A stretch of 64,000 nt of DNA from Pontibacillus halophilus JSM 076056 = DSM 19796 (GCF_000425205.1 NZ_AULI01000010.1:1-64000); one strand, 5' to 3'. Shown: positions 14,542 through 24,554, counted from the stretch's first letter. Program-made: numbers and translations. Notes: generated from the sequence alone by a model not told the origin.

Positions 14542-17500
14542 TTAATCCTTTTCAATTTTACGGCGCTTCCCAATTGCGTGGTAGAAGACCGGTACAAAGA
14601 CTAGCGTGAGTAACGTGGATGTGGTCAATCCTCCAATTACCGTAATGGCTAGCCCTTTAGAAATGAGTCCAGATGCGGAGTTTGACAAGGCAAGTGGAAC
14701 GAGTGCAAAAATAGTCGCAAGTGCCGTCATAAGAATTGGACGGAGGCGCGTTCTTGATGCTTCTACAATTGCCTCTGTAAGTTCTTTGCCATCTCTACGG
14801 TTAGCTTCTACACGGTCAAGAAGTACAACCGCGTTCGTCACTACAATTCCTATAAGCATAAGCATTCCAATCATGGCGCTCATGGATAAGGTTTGACCTG
14901 TCACAAACAGTCCAGCTAACGAACCGATTGGAATGAAGATAAGTGAAGACAGAATAACAATTGGCGTAATCACTCCACCGAATGTAATGCTTAAGACAAG
15001 GAATACAAGGCCAACAGCAGCAGCCATTGCAACCCCCAAGTCAGCAAATCCTTCTGTAATCATCTCTAGTCCACCAGCAAATTCAACTTCAACACTATCT
15101 GGTAGGCTTAGTGCTTCTACATCTTCTTGTACGACACTTGATACGGCAGCCGTGTCATCCCCTATAATTGTTGCAGAGACTGTGCTCGCAGTCTCCCCAT
15201 CTTGGTGCTTAATGGCTGTCGGTACTTGAACCTCTTCAATTGATGCAATGTCTCGGAGTTCTTTCTCGCCTTCTCTTGTTTGGACAGTGAAGGATTCTAA
15301 TTCTTCTTTAGTAGACAACTGCTCATCAAAGGTTACTTGTATATCCCATTCTTCCTGAAGTGTTAACGTGCCGCCATCTAAAGGCTGAAGACGTTCACGA
15401 ATTGGCTCCATGAGCTGGAATGGGCTCACACCAAGGTCTTTTCCTTCCTCATTTAAGCTGACTTCATATTTCACCTTCGTGTCTTCCATATCATTCTGAA
15501 TGTTCTTCAACTGATCGTCTTGTTCGAGCAGTTGACCTACTTGAGCAGAGGCTTCACGAAGATCATCGACATCTTCACTGTAAAGGTTAACGTCAATGCT
15601 ATTTCCGGCAGGAGGACCTTCCTGTTGCACTTCCGTCGCTTTCACTGTTGCCTCCGGATAATCTTCTTGTGCCTTCTCAAGAAAGCGTTCTTCGTAATCT
15701 GGTAGAACCGTATCGATCGTTACATCTTCGTTCAACTGAATAAAGAATCTGGCAATATTCTGAGACGTTTCAGCCGTCATGCCTGGCATCTGTTGTTGGC
15801 TTGAGAAGCCAATGGAGACTTGTGAGTAGTCAATCTGGTCATCTCCGCTAATGTCTTCTTCTATCGTTTGAGCGAGTTCACTTGTTTGCTCGAGTGTTGT
15901 GTCATTTGGTAGTGTCATTTCAATTTCGAATGCTTCACTTCCTTCACTCGGTAAGAAAGATACACCAAGCGCTGGAACAAATGAGAATGAACCAAATAGA
16001 AGCACGAAGGAGAGGGTAAATACAACCCATTTCTTCTTCAATGACCCACGCAGAAACTTCTCATACCAGTTTGTGAAACGTTTCGATTCCTCGTGATGCT
16101 TCACGTTCTTAAAGAAGAATTTCCCTAGAACCGGGATGAGCATAATCGCTACAATGAGTGAAATTACAATCGAGAATACAACCGCTAAACTAAATGGTCG
16201 GAAGAATTCTCCAAGGATGCCACTCACAAACGCAAGAGGGAGAAAGACGATCAGCGTTGCAATTGTTGAAGAAGCAACTGCCCCCATCACTTCTTTCGTC
16301 GCCTTAAAGACAACCTCACGTTGTTTCATGTCTGGGTATTGTTGTTTCCACCTATAAATGTTCTCTATGACCACAATACTGTCATCGACAATTCGGCCGA
16401 CTGCAACAGCCATGCCTCCAAGAGTCATGATATTTAATGTATAATCAAACTGCTCGAGTAAGGCAATTGAGCCTAAGATGGAGATTGGTAGTGAAATAAT
16501 CGCAATCAATGTCGCTCGAATATTACGCAGGAACAACAAGATGACAATTACCGTAAATAACGCTCCAAATCCACCTTCTTTCAGCAAGGCTGAAATGGAT
16601 TTGTTCACTTCTTCTCCTTGGTCTAGTACGGTATACAGTTCATAATCCTTCTCATCAACTACATCCGCCAAGTATGCTTTCACTTCATCTGCTACTTCAG
16701 CTGTGTTCGCATCCTGCGCTTTCGTGACTTCTATAAGAATGCTGTCTTCTCCGTTAAAGCGGGAGATTTCGCTTCTCTCTGTCACTTGACTAATCTCTGC
16801 AATCTCATCAAGCGTGACTTCGGTAGGTTGAGTAGCTTGAGGTTGCGCTCCGCTTCCATCTGTAGCTCCTTGAGGTGCTCCTTCAGGACTTCCTTCTGGT
16901 GCTTGTTGTTGCATGGAAGCTGTATTCGTTGTTGGAATCGTTATGGATTTTAGAGCATCGAGATCGTCTAGGTCACCTTTAATTTCGACTGGTGTAGACG
17001 CCCCTTCCTTCTCCAGTGACCCAGCAGGCAATTTGTACTCTGCCCGTTGAATCGCATCGCTAATAGTGGATAGTGAAAGCCCATATGAAGTTGCCTCTTC
17101 CTCATCCACGTTGATTTGGATTCGTTCCTCACTCGTTCCTGTCACGTTAACTGTAGATACGCCATCTAAGTTCTGTAAGTCTGGTACGATATTTGAGTCC
17201 ACGTCCTGTTGTAACATGTCAAGGTCTTCTGAGGAGAGTGCTCCTTGATAAATAGGCGTTGAATTGATTGACAACGTTGTTACTTCTGTTTCAGCGCCAT
17301 CAGGTGTTTCGATGCCACTAATTGCATTGTTAATATCCGATTGGGCTTCATCTGTATCTTGGCCAAATGGATACATAATGGTAATAATGGATACGTTCTC
17401 TTGTGATGTACTGGAGATTGAGTCGTAATCCTCTAAATTTAACAGTGCGTCTTCCAATGGTTTCGTTACGTTCTCTTCAACTTCTTCTGTTGATGCATTC

Positions 17501-17658
17501 GGATATACCGTTTGCACCGTCATGACCGGGAACGTTACATCCGGAAATGTTTCCACTTTAATTTTCTCTGTGGCTATGATTCCCATAGCAAGAACAAGTA
17601 CGGTAAGAATAAGAACAGCTACTGTATTTTTCAGGCTAAATTTGGTTAACCAGTTCAT
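14542..17658 (-). CDS. RND-family efflux pump (SwrC/AcrB-like)
   Basis: 1038 residues, one full RND protein: N-terminal helix (11-30), large extracytoplasmic loop 1 (31-~360), helices 2-6 with FRPFSLAVVFSIVISL, loop 2, and helices 8-12. GRIVDDSIVVIENIYRW carries the conserved acidic pair in helix 4 needed for proton coupling. It is closest in feel to SwrC (YerP) of B. subtilis, which exports surfactin and other amphiphiles. ATG 17658 is preferred over 17676 because GAAGGGAG fits it. A low-complexity Q/P/G/A insert sits at residues ~244-280. No membrane-fusion protein is adjacent. It follows the two-component pair by 77 bases on the same strand. Confidence 0.92.
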   Translation of the reverse strand: MNWLTKFSLKNTVAVLILTVLVLAMGIIATEKIKVETFPDVTFPVMTVQTVYPNASTEEVEENVTKPLEDALLNLEDYDSISSTSQENVSIITIMYPFGQDTDEAQSDINNAISGIETPDGAETEVTTLSINSTPIYQGALSSEDLDMLQQDVDSNIVPDLQNLDGVSTVNVTGTSEERIQINVDEEEATSYGLSLSTISDAIQRAEYKLPAGSLEKEGASTPVEIKGDLDDLDALKSITIPTTNTASMQQQAPEGSPEGAPQGATDGSGAQPQATQPTEVTLDEIAEISQVTERSEISRFNGEDSILIEVTKAQDANTAEVADEVKAYLADVVDEKDYELYTVLDQGEEVNKSISALLKEGGFGALFTVIVILLFLRNIRATLIAIISLPISILGSIALLEQFDYTLNIMTLGGMAVAVGRIVDDSIVVIENIYRWKQQYPDMKQREVVFKATKEVMGAVASSTIATLIVFLPLAFVSGILGEFFRPFSLAVVFSIVISLIVAIMLIPVLGKFFFKNVKHHEESKRFTNWYEKFLRGSLKKKWVVFTLSFVLLFGSFSFVPALGVSFLPSEGSEAFEIEMTLPNDTTLEQTSELAQTIEEDISGDDQIDYSQVSIGFSSQQQMPGMTAETSQNIARFFIQLNEDVTIDTVLPDYEERFLEKAQEDYPEATVKATEVQQEGPPAGNSIDVNLYSEDVDDLREASAQVGQLLEQDDQLKNIQNDMEDTKVKYEVSLNEEGKDLGVSPFQLMEPIRERLQPLDGGTLTLQEEWDIQVTFDEQLSTKEELESFTVQTREGEKELRDIASIEEVQVPTAIKHQDGETASTVSATIIGDDTAAVSSVVQEDVEALSLPDSVEVEFAGGLEMITEGFADLGVAMAAAVGLVFLVLSITFGGVITPIVILSSLIFIPIGSLAGLFVTGQTLSMSAMIGMLMLIGIVVTNAVVLLDRVEANRRDGKELTEAIVEASRTRLRPILMTALATIFALVPLALSNSASGLISKGLAITVIGGLTTSTLLTLVFVPVFYHAIGKRRKIEKD

Positions 17659-17735
17659 GCGTATGACTCCCTTCAAGAATGTATCCTTATCATACGTCGC
17701 CTATATGAACTGAATGTGAACAATCGTACAAATTC

Positions 17736-19109
17736 TTATTTCTCTAGTTTCAGGGATGCTGACGTTTGGTATTTCGGAAGCGCTACGCTAAATGTAGCGC
17801 CACGTCCTGGCTCACTCTTCACAGTGATTTCCCCGCCATGAAGCTGCACAATCTTGTTCGCAATGGATAGTCCTAAGCCGTTTCCTCCTTCTTTACGCGT
17901 TCTTGCTTTGTCAACCTTGTAGAAACGTTCGAATATACGCTGTTGGTCTTCTTCTGATATGCCTTCTCCGCTATCTTGAAGCGAGACGATTGCTTTATCT
18001 TCTTCATATCGAAGTGAGACAACAATGATTCCCTCTTCTTCTGTGTGACGAATCGCATTGGACAATAGATTGATCCATACTTGTTCCAACTGATGCTGAT
18101 CCCCAATGAAATCTCCTTCGTCTATGTGGACTTTCATTTCAATGTCTTTACTAGACCACTGAGGCTCAAGAGAAGCCAGTACACGACGGATTTGCTCTCC
18201 TAATGAATAACTTACAGGCTCGAACGGAGGGTGGTCCAAGTCAAGCGTTGCCAGCTTTAATAGGTTCTGACTCAATACCGAGAGCCGCTTACTTTCTTGC
18301 TCAATGATGGTTAAGTATTCATCACGGCTAGACTCGTCCTTCACAACCCCATCCCGCAGCGCACGCGCAAACCCTTGTATAGACGTTAACGGGGATTGAA
18401 TTTCGTGGGAAACGTTCGAGACGAATTGCTGACGCATGCCGTCTAATTCCCCAAGCCCATGAGCCATGTCGTTAAAGCTCCGGGCCAGACTCCCTAGTTC
18501 ATCTTTTCGTTTGCTTTCTATTTCAACGTTAAAGTTCCCTTTAGCTAATTGTTCAGCAGACCGCGTCATCTCTTTAATCGGCCGTACCGTCCACCTTGTC
18601 GTTAGAATAAAGATGAAACTGCCGATTACGAGAATAGTTAGGAAGAGGATGATGATGAGTTTACGAAAGTCTACAAAGAAGAAATCAAAATTCGGTCTAA
18701 GGAACAACGCATGCGATTGACCCTCGGATTCAAAGGGAAGCCCAATCATAAGTCTTGGAGGTAGCTTGTATTGCTTAAACACACCTCCACCGAGTACCTT
18801 ATCTACATTGTCATCTGTAATCTCCCACTCTTCTTCTGGATTTTCATAAAGTCGGGTTGTAGAGTCTTCTTTAAACAACAACACATCGAAACTGAGCGAG
18901 CTCATGGCATCTAAATACACTTCTACATCTATGGATGGGTCATCCTTATAGAGCCCAATAAAGTCTTTACCGACTGTCACCATCCGATCTTCAAGTCGTT
19001 CAGCCACTTGTAACGCATGCAAACGACCAGAGATTAAAAACGTGATGATTAGGCTAATCAGGATTGCCCCAAAGAACGTGACGACGATTTGCACGTATAA
19101 GCTCTTCAT
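17736..19109 (-). CDS. Sensor histidine kinase, HssS-like
   Basis: 457 residues. Two membrane helices (7-28 and 150-171) flank a ~120-residue outer domain. HAMP follows (172-225), then HisKA with NVSHEIQSPLTSIQGF (His235) and HATPase with NLLSNAIRH (N box), DSGEGI (G1), FERFYK (F box) and GNGLGLSI (G2). The SHEIQSPL form of the H-box recalls HssS heme sensors, but no hrtAB genes are present. It overlaps the response-regulator gene by four bases (ATGA) and is followed by the RND pump, the probable target. Confidence 0.92.
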   Translation of the reverse strand: MKSLYVQIVVTFFGAILISLIITFLISGRLHALQVAERLEDRMVTVGKDFIGLYKDDPSIDVEVYLDAMSSLSFDVLLFKEDSTTRLYENPEEEWEITDDNVDKVLGGGVFKQYKLPPRLMIGLPFESEGQSHALFLRPNFDFFFVDFRKLIIILFLTILVIGSFIFILTTRWTVRPIKEMTRSAEQLAKGNFNVEIESKRKDELGSLARSFNDMAHGLGELDGMRQQFVSNVSHEIQSPLTSIQGFARALRDGVVKDESSRDEYLTIIEQESKRLSVLSQNLLKLATLDLDHPPFEPVSYSLGEQIRRVLASLEPQWSSKDIEMKVHIDEGDFIGDQHQLEQVWINLLSNAIRHTEEEGIIVVSLRYEEDKAIVSLQDSGEGISEEDQQRIFERFYKVDKARTRKEGGNGLGLSIANKIVQLHGGEITVKSEPGRGATFSVALPKYQTSASLKLEK

Positions 19110-19783
19110 ACAGTTACCTCTTCAATTCGATATCCAACCCCACGAATCGTTTTGATGGAAATGGATGCTTCATATTTCTTCAACTTATCTCGTATTCGTT
19201 TAATATGTACATCAACTGTCCGGTCATCGCCTTCATAGTCTAAGCCCCAATGCTTCTCAATGAGCTGGTTTCGCGTGAAGATTTGTTCTGGATAGCTTGC
19301 TAGTGTATAGAGGAGATCGAACTCCTTTAACGGCCACGTTTCGCTTCCATCCTTCACTTCAACTGTTTTATTCCGCTCATTCAATCGCACATTCCCCATT
19401 TCGATGTAATGAGCAGATTGAATATTATATCTTCTCATCAATGCCTTAACCCGCATCATAAGTTCAATTGGTTCAAATGGTTTAACGACGTAATCATCCG
19501 TCCCTAACTGAAACCCTTTGACTTTATCTTGTACTTCACCTTTCGCAGTCACCATAAGAACGGGGATTTCGTAGTATCGCCGAATCTCTTCACAAAGCTC
19601 ATAGCCGTCCATATTCGGCATCATAAGATCGATTATGGCTAAATCAATCCCTTGCTGTTCTAAAATGGCTACTGCTTCCTTGCCATCATTTGCTTTCACA
19701 GGCTTGTATCCTTCCTGTTCTATGTACATCGCAATCAGGTGTTGAATATGCGCATCATCATCTACAACTAAGATTTGAATCAT
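19106..19783 (-). CDS. OmpR-family response regulator
   Basis: 225 residues from ATG 19783 (GGAGGATGGAG upstream; an earlier in-frame ATG has no site). Receiver domain with DDD at 8-10, phosphoacceptor Asp52 in IDLMMPNMDGYEL, VTAKGE (Thr) and YVVKPF (Lys). The C-terminal winged helix has EFDLLYTLASYPEQIFTRNQL and DRTVDVHIKRIRDKL. First gene of the RR-HK-RND run; it probably controls the pump. Confidence 0.94.
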   Translation of the reverse strand: MIQILVVDDDAHIQHLIAMYIEQEGYKPVKANDGKEAVAILEQQGIDLAIIDLMMPNMDGYELCEEIRRYYEIPVLMVTAKGEVQDKVKGFQLGTDDYVVKPFEPIELMMRVKALMRRYNIQSAHYIEMGNVRLNERNKTVEVKDGSETWPLKEFDLLYTLASYPEQIFTRNQLIEKHWGLDYEGDDRTVDVHIKRIRDKLKKYEASISIKTIRGVGYRIEEVTV

Positions 19784-19829
19784 AACTCCATCCTCCAAAC
19801 AATCCGTTTTCATTCGTAGTTTACCATAG

Positions 19830-19843
19830 TTCCATTTATGGAA
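19830..19843. promoter_or_regulatory. Palindrome upstream of the response regulator
   Basis: TTCCAT-TT-ATGGAA, a perfect 6-base inverted repeat 46 bases upstream of the regulator start, in the promoter zone. It could be a binding site; the protein is unassigned. Confidence 0.35.
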
Positions 19844-19894
19844 ACGATGAGCTGCTGATAAAGTAAGATGAGGATGATTTACCGATGGCTTTCG

Positions 19895-19923
19895 TTGACA
19901 GCGGAAAATGATTTGTAGATAAT
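19895..19923 (+). promoter_or_regulatory. Sigma-A promoter of the methylcitrate operon
   Basis: TTGACA (19895-19900), 17-base spacer, GATAAT (19918-19923). The -35 is a full consensus match. The start codon is 86 bases further, leaving room for the cre site. Confidence 0.8.
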
Positions 19924-19968
19924 GGAACTAACAACATGACGAAAAATTCCGAAATATCAGCCGTTTTA

Positions 19969-19982
19969 TGTAAGCGTTTTAT
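19969..19982 (+). promoter_or_regulatory. Probable CcpA cre site
   Basis: TGTAAGCGTTTTAT matches the Bacillus cre consensus TGWAARCGYTWWCW at 13 of 14 positions. It lies downstream of the promoter, a position where CcpA blocks transcription, so glucose repression of the operon is likely. Confidence 0.7.
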
Positions 19983-20008
19983 TTATGAAATTGATGAGGA
20001 GGGAAACA

Positions 20009-21124
20009 ATGACCCAACAAAGTACGTTTAAACCAGGGTTAGATGGCGTGATTGCGGCAGAAACAGGTATTTCTTATTTGGATGTTGAACAAGAAGAGAT
20101 TGTTATTCGAGGTTACGACCTCATTGAACTCTCAGAGAAGAAACAGTACCTCGATTTAGTCCACCTCCTACTCCATGATGCACTTCCACAACAAGATGAA
20201 CGCGTAACGCTTGAGAACAAATTAAAAGCAGAGTACGCGCTACCGCAAGGGTTCTTAGACATATTTAAACAACTACCTAAAGCCACTCATCCAATGGACG
20301 CACTACGTACCGGCATTTCCATGCTTGGTGGGTATGATGATGATTTAAACAATTGGGACAAAGAAAGCACAGAAGACAAGGCTATTCGTCTCCTTGCGAA
20401 AATACCGAACATCGTCGCGAACAGCTATCATGTTCTTAACGGGACGAAGCCTGTAACTCCGAACGAAGACCTTCCTTACAGTGCGAACTTTCTCTACATG
20501 ATTACAGGTAAAGAACCAACGAAACAAGAAGCTGCTTACTTTGACCAATCACTTATGGTGTACAGTGAGCATGAAATGCCGAACTCCACCTTTACTGCGC
20601 GAGTCATTGCTTCTACGAACGCTGACATTTATGGTGCATTGACCGGTGCAGTCGCCTCCCTTAAAGGGAATCTTCACGGCGGTGCAAACGAAGCCGTTAT
20701 GTACATGCTTCTAGAAGGTAAGACGATTGATGGATTCCAGCACCTTCTCTATGAGAAGCTGAAAAACAAAGAGAAGATTATGGGATTTGGACACCGCGTT
20801 TATATGAAGAAAATGGATCCACGTGCACTCCTAATGAAGGAAGCCTTGAAAGAACTAGCAGAAGAGAAAGATCGGATGGACTTGTATGAGATGTGTGATG
20901 CAGGTGAAACGTTGATGAGAGAAGAGAAAGGCCTCTACCCGAATCTTGATTACTATGCAGCACCTGTCTACTACTTACTAGACATCCCTATTGACTTATA
21001 CACGCCAATTTTCTATGCCGCCCGGACGGTCGGTCTGTGCTCCCATGTCGTTGAGCAACACGCCAACAACCGCCTGTTCCGACCACGCGTCCAGTATAAC
21101 GGACCAAGAGGCTTGCATCCTTAA
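20009..21124 (+). CDS. mmgD: 2-methylcitrate synthase / citrate synthase
   Basis: 371 residues. It condenses propionyl-CoA (or acetyl-CoA) with oxaloacetate. ATG 20009 follows GAGGAGGG. Citrate-synthase marks are DVEQEEIVIRGYDLIELSE, HEMPNSTFTARVIAST, GNLHGGANEAVM, MGFGHRVYMKKMDPRA with its catalytic His, and the closing RPRVQYNGP. The order synthase - PrpD - PrpB with short gaps marks the methylcitrate cycle that turns propionyl-CoA into pyruvate and succinate, so the methylcitrate role is favoured. The mmgABC fatty-acid genes of B. subtilis are absent here. Confidence 0.92.
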   Translation: MTQQSTFKPGLDGVIAAETGISYLDVEQEEIVIRGYDLIELSEKKQYLDLVHLLLHDALPQQDERVTLENKLKAEYALPQGFLDIFKQLPKATHPMDALRTGISMLGGYDDDLNNWDKESTEDKAIRLLAKIPNIVANSYHVLNGTKPVTPNEDLPYSANFLYMITGKEPTKQEAAYFDQSLMVYSEHEMPNSTFTARVIASTNADIYGALTGAVASLKGNLHGGANEAVMYMLLEGKTIDGFQHLLYEKLKNKEKIMGFGHRVYMKKMDPRALLMKEALKELAEEKDRMDLYEMCDAGETLMREEKGLYPNLDYYAAPVYYLLDIPIDLYTPIFYAARTVGLCSHVVEQHANNRLFRPRVQYNGPRGLHP

Positions 21125-21183
21125 TATTCACCCACCCTCCTTTCTTTAAAGGAGAGGACTTACATAGATAAGGAGAGATTGTT

Positions 21184-22626
21184 ATGTCCGGAGTTCAATT
21201 AAATACGAAACAAGCAACTGATCAAATCTTGGAGGAAATTGCTGATTATGCTGTAAATGGGACAATCACAAGCGAGGAAGCCATCACAACTGCTCGTTAC
21301 GTCTTAATGGATACGTTAGGGTGTGGCTTATTGGCACTTCGCTATCCTGAGTGCACGAAGCATATGGGCCCTATCGTCCCAGGAACCGTTGTACCAAATG
21401 GAGCACGTGTACCAGGTACGCTGTATGAACTAGATCCTGTCCACGCCGCATTTAATATCGGATGTATGATTCGCTGGCTGGACTATAACGATACGTGGTT
21501 GGCTGCTGAATGGGGACACCCGTCTGACAACCTAGGTGGAATTCTCGCCGTAGCGGATTATATCAGCCGTGAGCGAGTAGCCGATGGGAAAGAACCACTT
21601 ACGATGGATGAAGTGCTCCAAGCAACGGTGAAAGCTCATGAAATTCAAGGGGTTCTCGCTCTAGAAAATAGCCTGAACAGACAAGGGCTTGACCACGTCC
21701 TCTACGTGAAAGTCGCAACGACAGCCGTTACGACAGCCATGCTAGGTGGCACCACTGAAGATGTAGCGAACGCCGTCTCACAAGCTTGGGTGGATAACTC
21801 AAGCCTACGTACTTACCGTCACGCACCAAACACAGGCTCGCGAAAGTCATGGGCTGCAGGTGACGCGACTAGCCGCGGTGTCCGACTTGCTTTGATGACG
21901 ATGAAAGGTGAGATGGGATACGCAACGGCTCTTTCCGCACCAGGATGGGGCTTTCAAGATGTTCTATTCGGAGGGAACGAACTAAAGCTTGCTCGTCCAT
22001 TCGGCTCTTATGTAATGGAGAATATTCTGTTCAAGATTTCTTACCCTGCTGAATTCCACGCCCAGACAGCGGCTGAGGCAGCCATTCAACTTCATGACCA
22101 AGTTGCAGGTCGTGTCAATGAAATCGAAAAGGTCGTCATTACCACGCATGAGTCAGCCATTCGTATTATTGATAAGAAAGGACCGCTTCACAACCCAGCT
22201 GACCGAGATCACTGTTTACAATACATTACGGCAATCGGTCTTCTCTATGGTTCTTTAAACGCAGACCATTATGAAGATGAAGTAGCGGCGAACCCACAAA
22301 TTGATCAGCTTCGTGAAGTTATGGAAACTGTTGAGAACACTCAATACAGCCAGGACTATTTAGACAGCGACAAGCGTTCCATCGCCAACGCCGTGCAAGT
22401 CTTCTTTACAGACGGCACAAGCACGGAACAAGTTGAGATTCAATACCCAATTGGACACCGCCGTCGCCGTGATGAAGGCATTCCGCTTCTCGTTGACAAA
22501 TTCTATGACAACTTAAAAACTCGCTATCCAGCACGCCAAGTTGACCAAATTATGAGTCTATGCCAGAACCAAGATGAACTTTCTTCACTACCTGTCAACG
22601 AGTTTATGAGTCTATTGAAAATATAG
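21184..22626 (+). CDS. prpD: 2-methylcitrate dehydratase (PrpD/MmgE)
   Basis: 480 residues, normal for MmgE/PrpD. It removes water from 2-methylcitrate to give 2-methyl-cis-aconitate. Family blocks are [18 protein letters not shown] (43-60), [29 protein letters not shown] (the WLDYNDTW motif), [20 protein letters not shown] and [17 protein letters not shown] 21184 has AAGGAGAG upstream. Second gene of the operon, 59 bases after mmgD. Confidence 0.95.
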   Translation: MSGVQLNTKQATDQILEEIADYAVNGTITSEEAITTARYVLMDTLGCGLLALRYPECTKHMGPIVPGTVVPNGARVPGTLYELDPVHAAFNIGCMIRWLDYNDTWLAAEWGHPSDNLGGILAVADYISRERVADGKEPLTMDEVLQATVKAHEIQGVLALENSLNRQGLDHVLYVKVATTAVTTAMLGGTTEDVANAVSQAWVDNSSLRTYRHAPNTGSRKSWAAGDATSRGVRLALMTMKGEMGYATALSAPGWGFQDVLFGGNELKLARPFGSYVMENILFKISYPAEFHAQTAAEAAIQLHDQVAGRVNEIEKVVITTHESAIRIIDKKGPLHNPADRDHCLQYITAIGLLYGSLNADHYEDEVAANPQIDQLREVMETVENTQYSQDYLDSDKRSIANAVQVFFTDGTSTEQVEIQYPIGHRRRRDEGIPLLVDKFYDNLKTRYPARQVDQIMSLCQNQDELSSLPVNEFMSLLKI

Positions 22627-22646
22627 CATCTATTGGAGGAATCAAT

Positions 22647-23567
22647 ATGACATGGATTGTAGAGCCAAAGTCCACTCAGGCCGAGCGTGCAGCAAAGTTG
22701 CAACAGCTCATCCAACAAGACGACATTCTTAAAATTCCTGGTGCCCATGACGGCATGTCCGCTAAAATTGCTAAAGACGTAGGATTCCAAGCCATCTATC
22801 TTTCTGGTGCGGCGTATACGGCAAGTCGTGCACTTCCAGATTTGGGGATGATTTATTCCAATGAAGTGGCAGACAAAGCCCGGGAACTTGTTCGCGCGAG
22901 CGACCTCCCTCTACTCGTCGATATCGACACAGGATACGGGGGCGTGTTGAGCGTCGCACGTACGGCTACTGAAATGGTAGAAGCAGGAGTAGCTGCTGTA
23001 CAAATTGAAGACCAGTTACTCCCTAAAAAGTGTGGCCATTTAAACGGGAAGAAACTCGTTGAAGCGGAAGAAATGATGTCGAAGATTAAAGCTATCAAAG
23101 AAGTAGCGCCGACACTACTTGTAGTTGCACGCACAGATGCCAAGTCTGTTGAAGGATTAGATGAGGCAATCGAACGCGCCAATTTGTACGTTGAAGCTGG
23201 CGCCGACGCCATTTTCCCAGAAGCACTAACGAGTGAGGAAGATTTCCGTAAAGCTTCCCATGCTATTAACGCGCCTGTCTTAGCCAACATGACTGAATTC
23301 GGAAAGACCCCTTACTTTAAGGCAGAAGAATTTGAGTCGTTCGGCTTTCAAATGGTGATTTATCCAGTTACATCACTTCGTGTGGCGGCTAAGGCGTACG
23401 AACGTGTCTTTACTGAGATTCTAGAACAAGACACACAACAAGGCATGTTGGACGATATGCAAACTAGAGCTGAATTGTACGATACCATTCGTTACTACGA
23501 CTACGAGAAGCTCGACCAAGACATCGCCCAAACCATCCTTCCTGAAATCGGGAAAGAATCAAAATAA
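22647..23567 (+). CDS. prpB: Methylisocitrate lyase
   Basis: 306 residues. It splits 2-methylisocitrate into pyruvate and succinate. PEP-mutase/isocitrate-lyase fold with VDIDTGYGG (91-99, metal ligands) and the catalytic KKCGH (127-131, Cys129), IEDQ before it and LVVARTDA after it. It starts 20 bases after prpD, behind TGGAGGAATC, and ends in a strong shared terminator. Third and last gene of the methylcitrate operon. B. subtilis YqiQ is the counterpart. Confidence 0.95.
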   Translation: MTWIVEPKSTQAERAAKLQQLIQQDDILKIPGAHDGMSAKIAKDVGFQAIYLSGAAYTASRALPDLGMIYSNEVADKARELVRASDLPLLVDIDTGYGGVLSVARTATEMVEAGVAAVQIEDQLLPKKCGHLNGKKLVEAEEMMSKIKAIKEVAPTLLVVARTDAKSVEGLDEAIERANLYVEAGADAIFPEALTSEEDFRKASHAINAPVLANMTEFGKTPYFKAEEFESFGFQMVIYPVTSLRVAAKAYERVFTEILEQDTQQGMLDDMQTRAELYDTIRYYDYEKLDQDIAQTILPEIGKESK

Positions 23568-23571
23568 CAAA

Positions 23572-23613
23572 AAAAGACGTGCCCCTTCCTACTTGGAATC
23601 GGGCACGTCTTTT
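23572..23613. terminator. Bidirectional terminator between prpB and an SDR gene
   Basis: AAAAGACGTGCCC (23572-23584) pairs with GGGCACGTCTTTT (23601-23613). A-run and T-run on the two sides serve both converging genes. Confidence 0.88.
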
Positions 23614-23624
23614 TCGTATGTTCG

Positions 23625-24374
23625 TTACTTTGTATTCGTAAATCCACCATCGATTCGGATGACTTCTCCGTTAACGTATGAAGCATTTGATGTAAACAAG
23701 AAGGTAACGAGTTCGGCGACTTCTTCTGGAGTTCCCAATCGTTTCTGAGGAATGCCGCCTGTTGCATTTTCCTTCATCTTCGGGTTGGCCTCGTAGAATT
23801 CTTTCACCATTTTGGTCTCTGTTGGTCCAGGGGCAATGGCGTTCACACGTAAGCCATCTTTCGCATACTCAGCCACAAGACTCTTTGTTAAGCCTACAAG
23901 TGCGTGCTTTGTTGCAGAATAGGTTACGACTGAATCTTGTCCAGTAACGCCCGCGCTTGAAGACGTGTTGACGATCGCGCCTCCCCCGTTCTTGACCATG
24001 ACATCCGCTACGTAGCGTACTCCATAAAGAGCGCCTAATAGGTTAATCCCTACAATCTTCTCAATTTCCTCTACTTCTGTGTCTAAGAAGTAGCCACCGC
24101 TTCCTGAAATTCCTGCATTGTTAAAGAAATAGTCTATTGTACCAAAGTGCTCTACAGTCTGATCGACATAGTTCTTCACGTCTTCCTTCTTGGAGACATC
24201 TGCTTTGATAAAGATTGCATCGACGCCGTGTTCTTTTATTTTCTCTACGGCAGCGTTTCCGCTTTCTTCATCTACGTCGACTACTACAATGTTAACTCCC
24301 TCTTGTGCCAAGCGTAGTGCAGCAGCTTGTCCAATTCCACTAGCACCACCTGTAATGACGGCAACTTTACTCAT
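23625..24374 (-). CDS. SDR-family oxidoreductase
   Basis: 249 residues, classical short-chain dehydrogenase: nucleotide loop TGGASGIG (8-15), an Asp-rich end of strand 2 (VVVDVDEE), favouring NAD(H), NNAGISG (~89-95), and active site with Ser, YSATK (Tyr/Lys) and the PG motif in AIAPGPTETKM. The end DGGFTN is usual for FabG/glucose-dehydrogenase-like members. Substrate unknown. ATG 24374 has TTAGGAGG upstream. It faces the methylcitrate operon. Confidence 0.88.
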   Translation of the reverse strand: MSKVAVITGGASGIGQAAALRLAQEGVNIVVVDVDEESGNAAVEKIKEHGVDAIFIKADVSKKEDVKNYVDQTVEHFGTIDYFFNNAGISGSGGYFLDTEVEEIEKIVGINLLGALYGVRYVADVMVKNGGGAIVNTSSSAGVTGQDSVVTYSATKHALVGLTKSLVAEYAKDGLRVNAIAPGPTETKMVKEFYEANPKMKENATGGIPQKRLGTPEEVAELVTFLFTSNASYVNGEVIRIDGGFTNTK

Positions 24375-24536
24375 GTAAACCAGCCTCCTAAAAGAATTTA
24401 ATACTTTATCTTTTCTTTCTTACCACTGGGTTATACGGACTAAACACTGGAGGCCACCCTGTTGCATATTGAAGCTTATGGGAGTTCAGGACTGCTAAGC
24501 CATGAATTTATAAAGATTCGGCTACAGCACAACAAA

Positions 24537-24554
24537 TGGACGGACCTCCGTCCA
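24537..24554 (-). terminator. Candidate terminator of the Y-family polymerase gene
   Basis: TGGACGGA (24537-24544) and TCCGTCCA (24547-24554) form a perfect stem with a 2-base centre, seven bases after the polymerase stop. The T-tail on the minus strand is short (TTTGTTG), so efficiency is doubtful. Confidence 0.45.
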
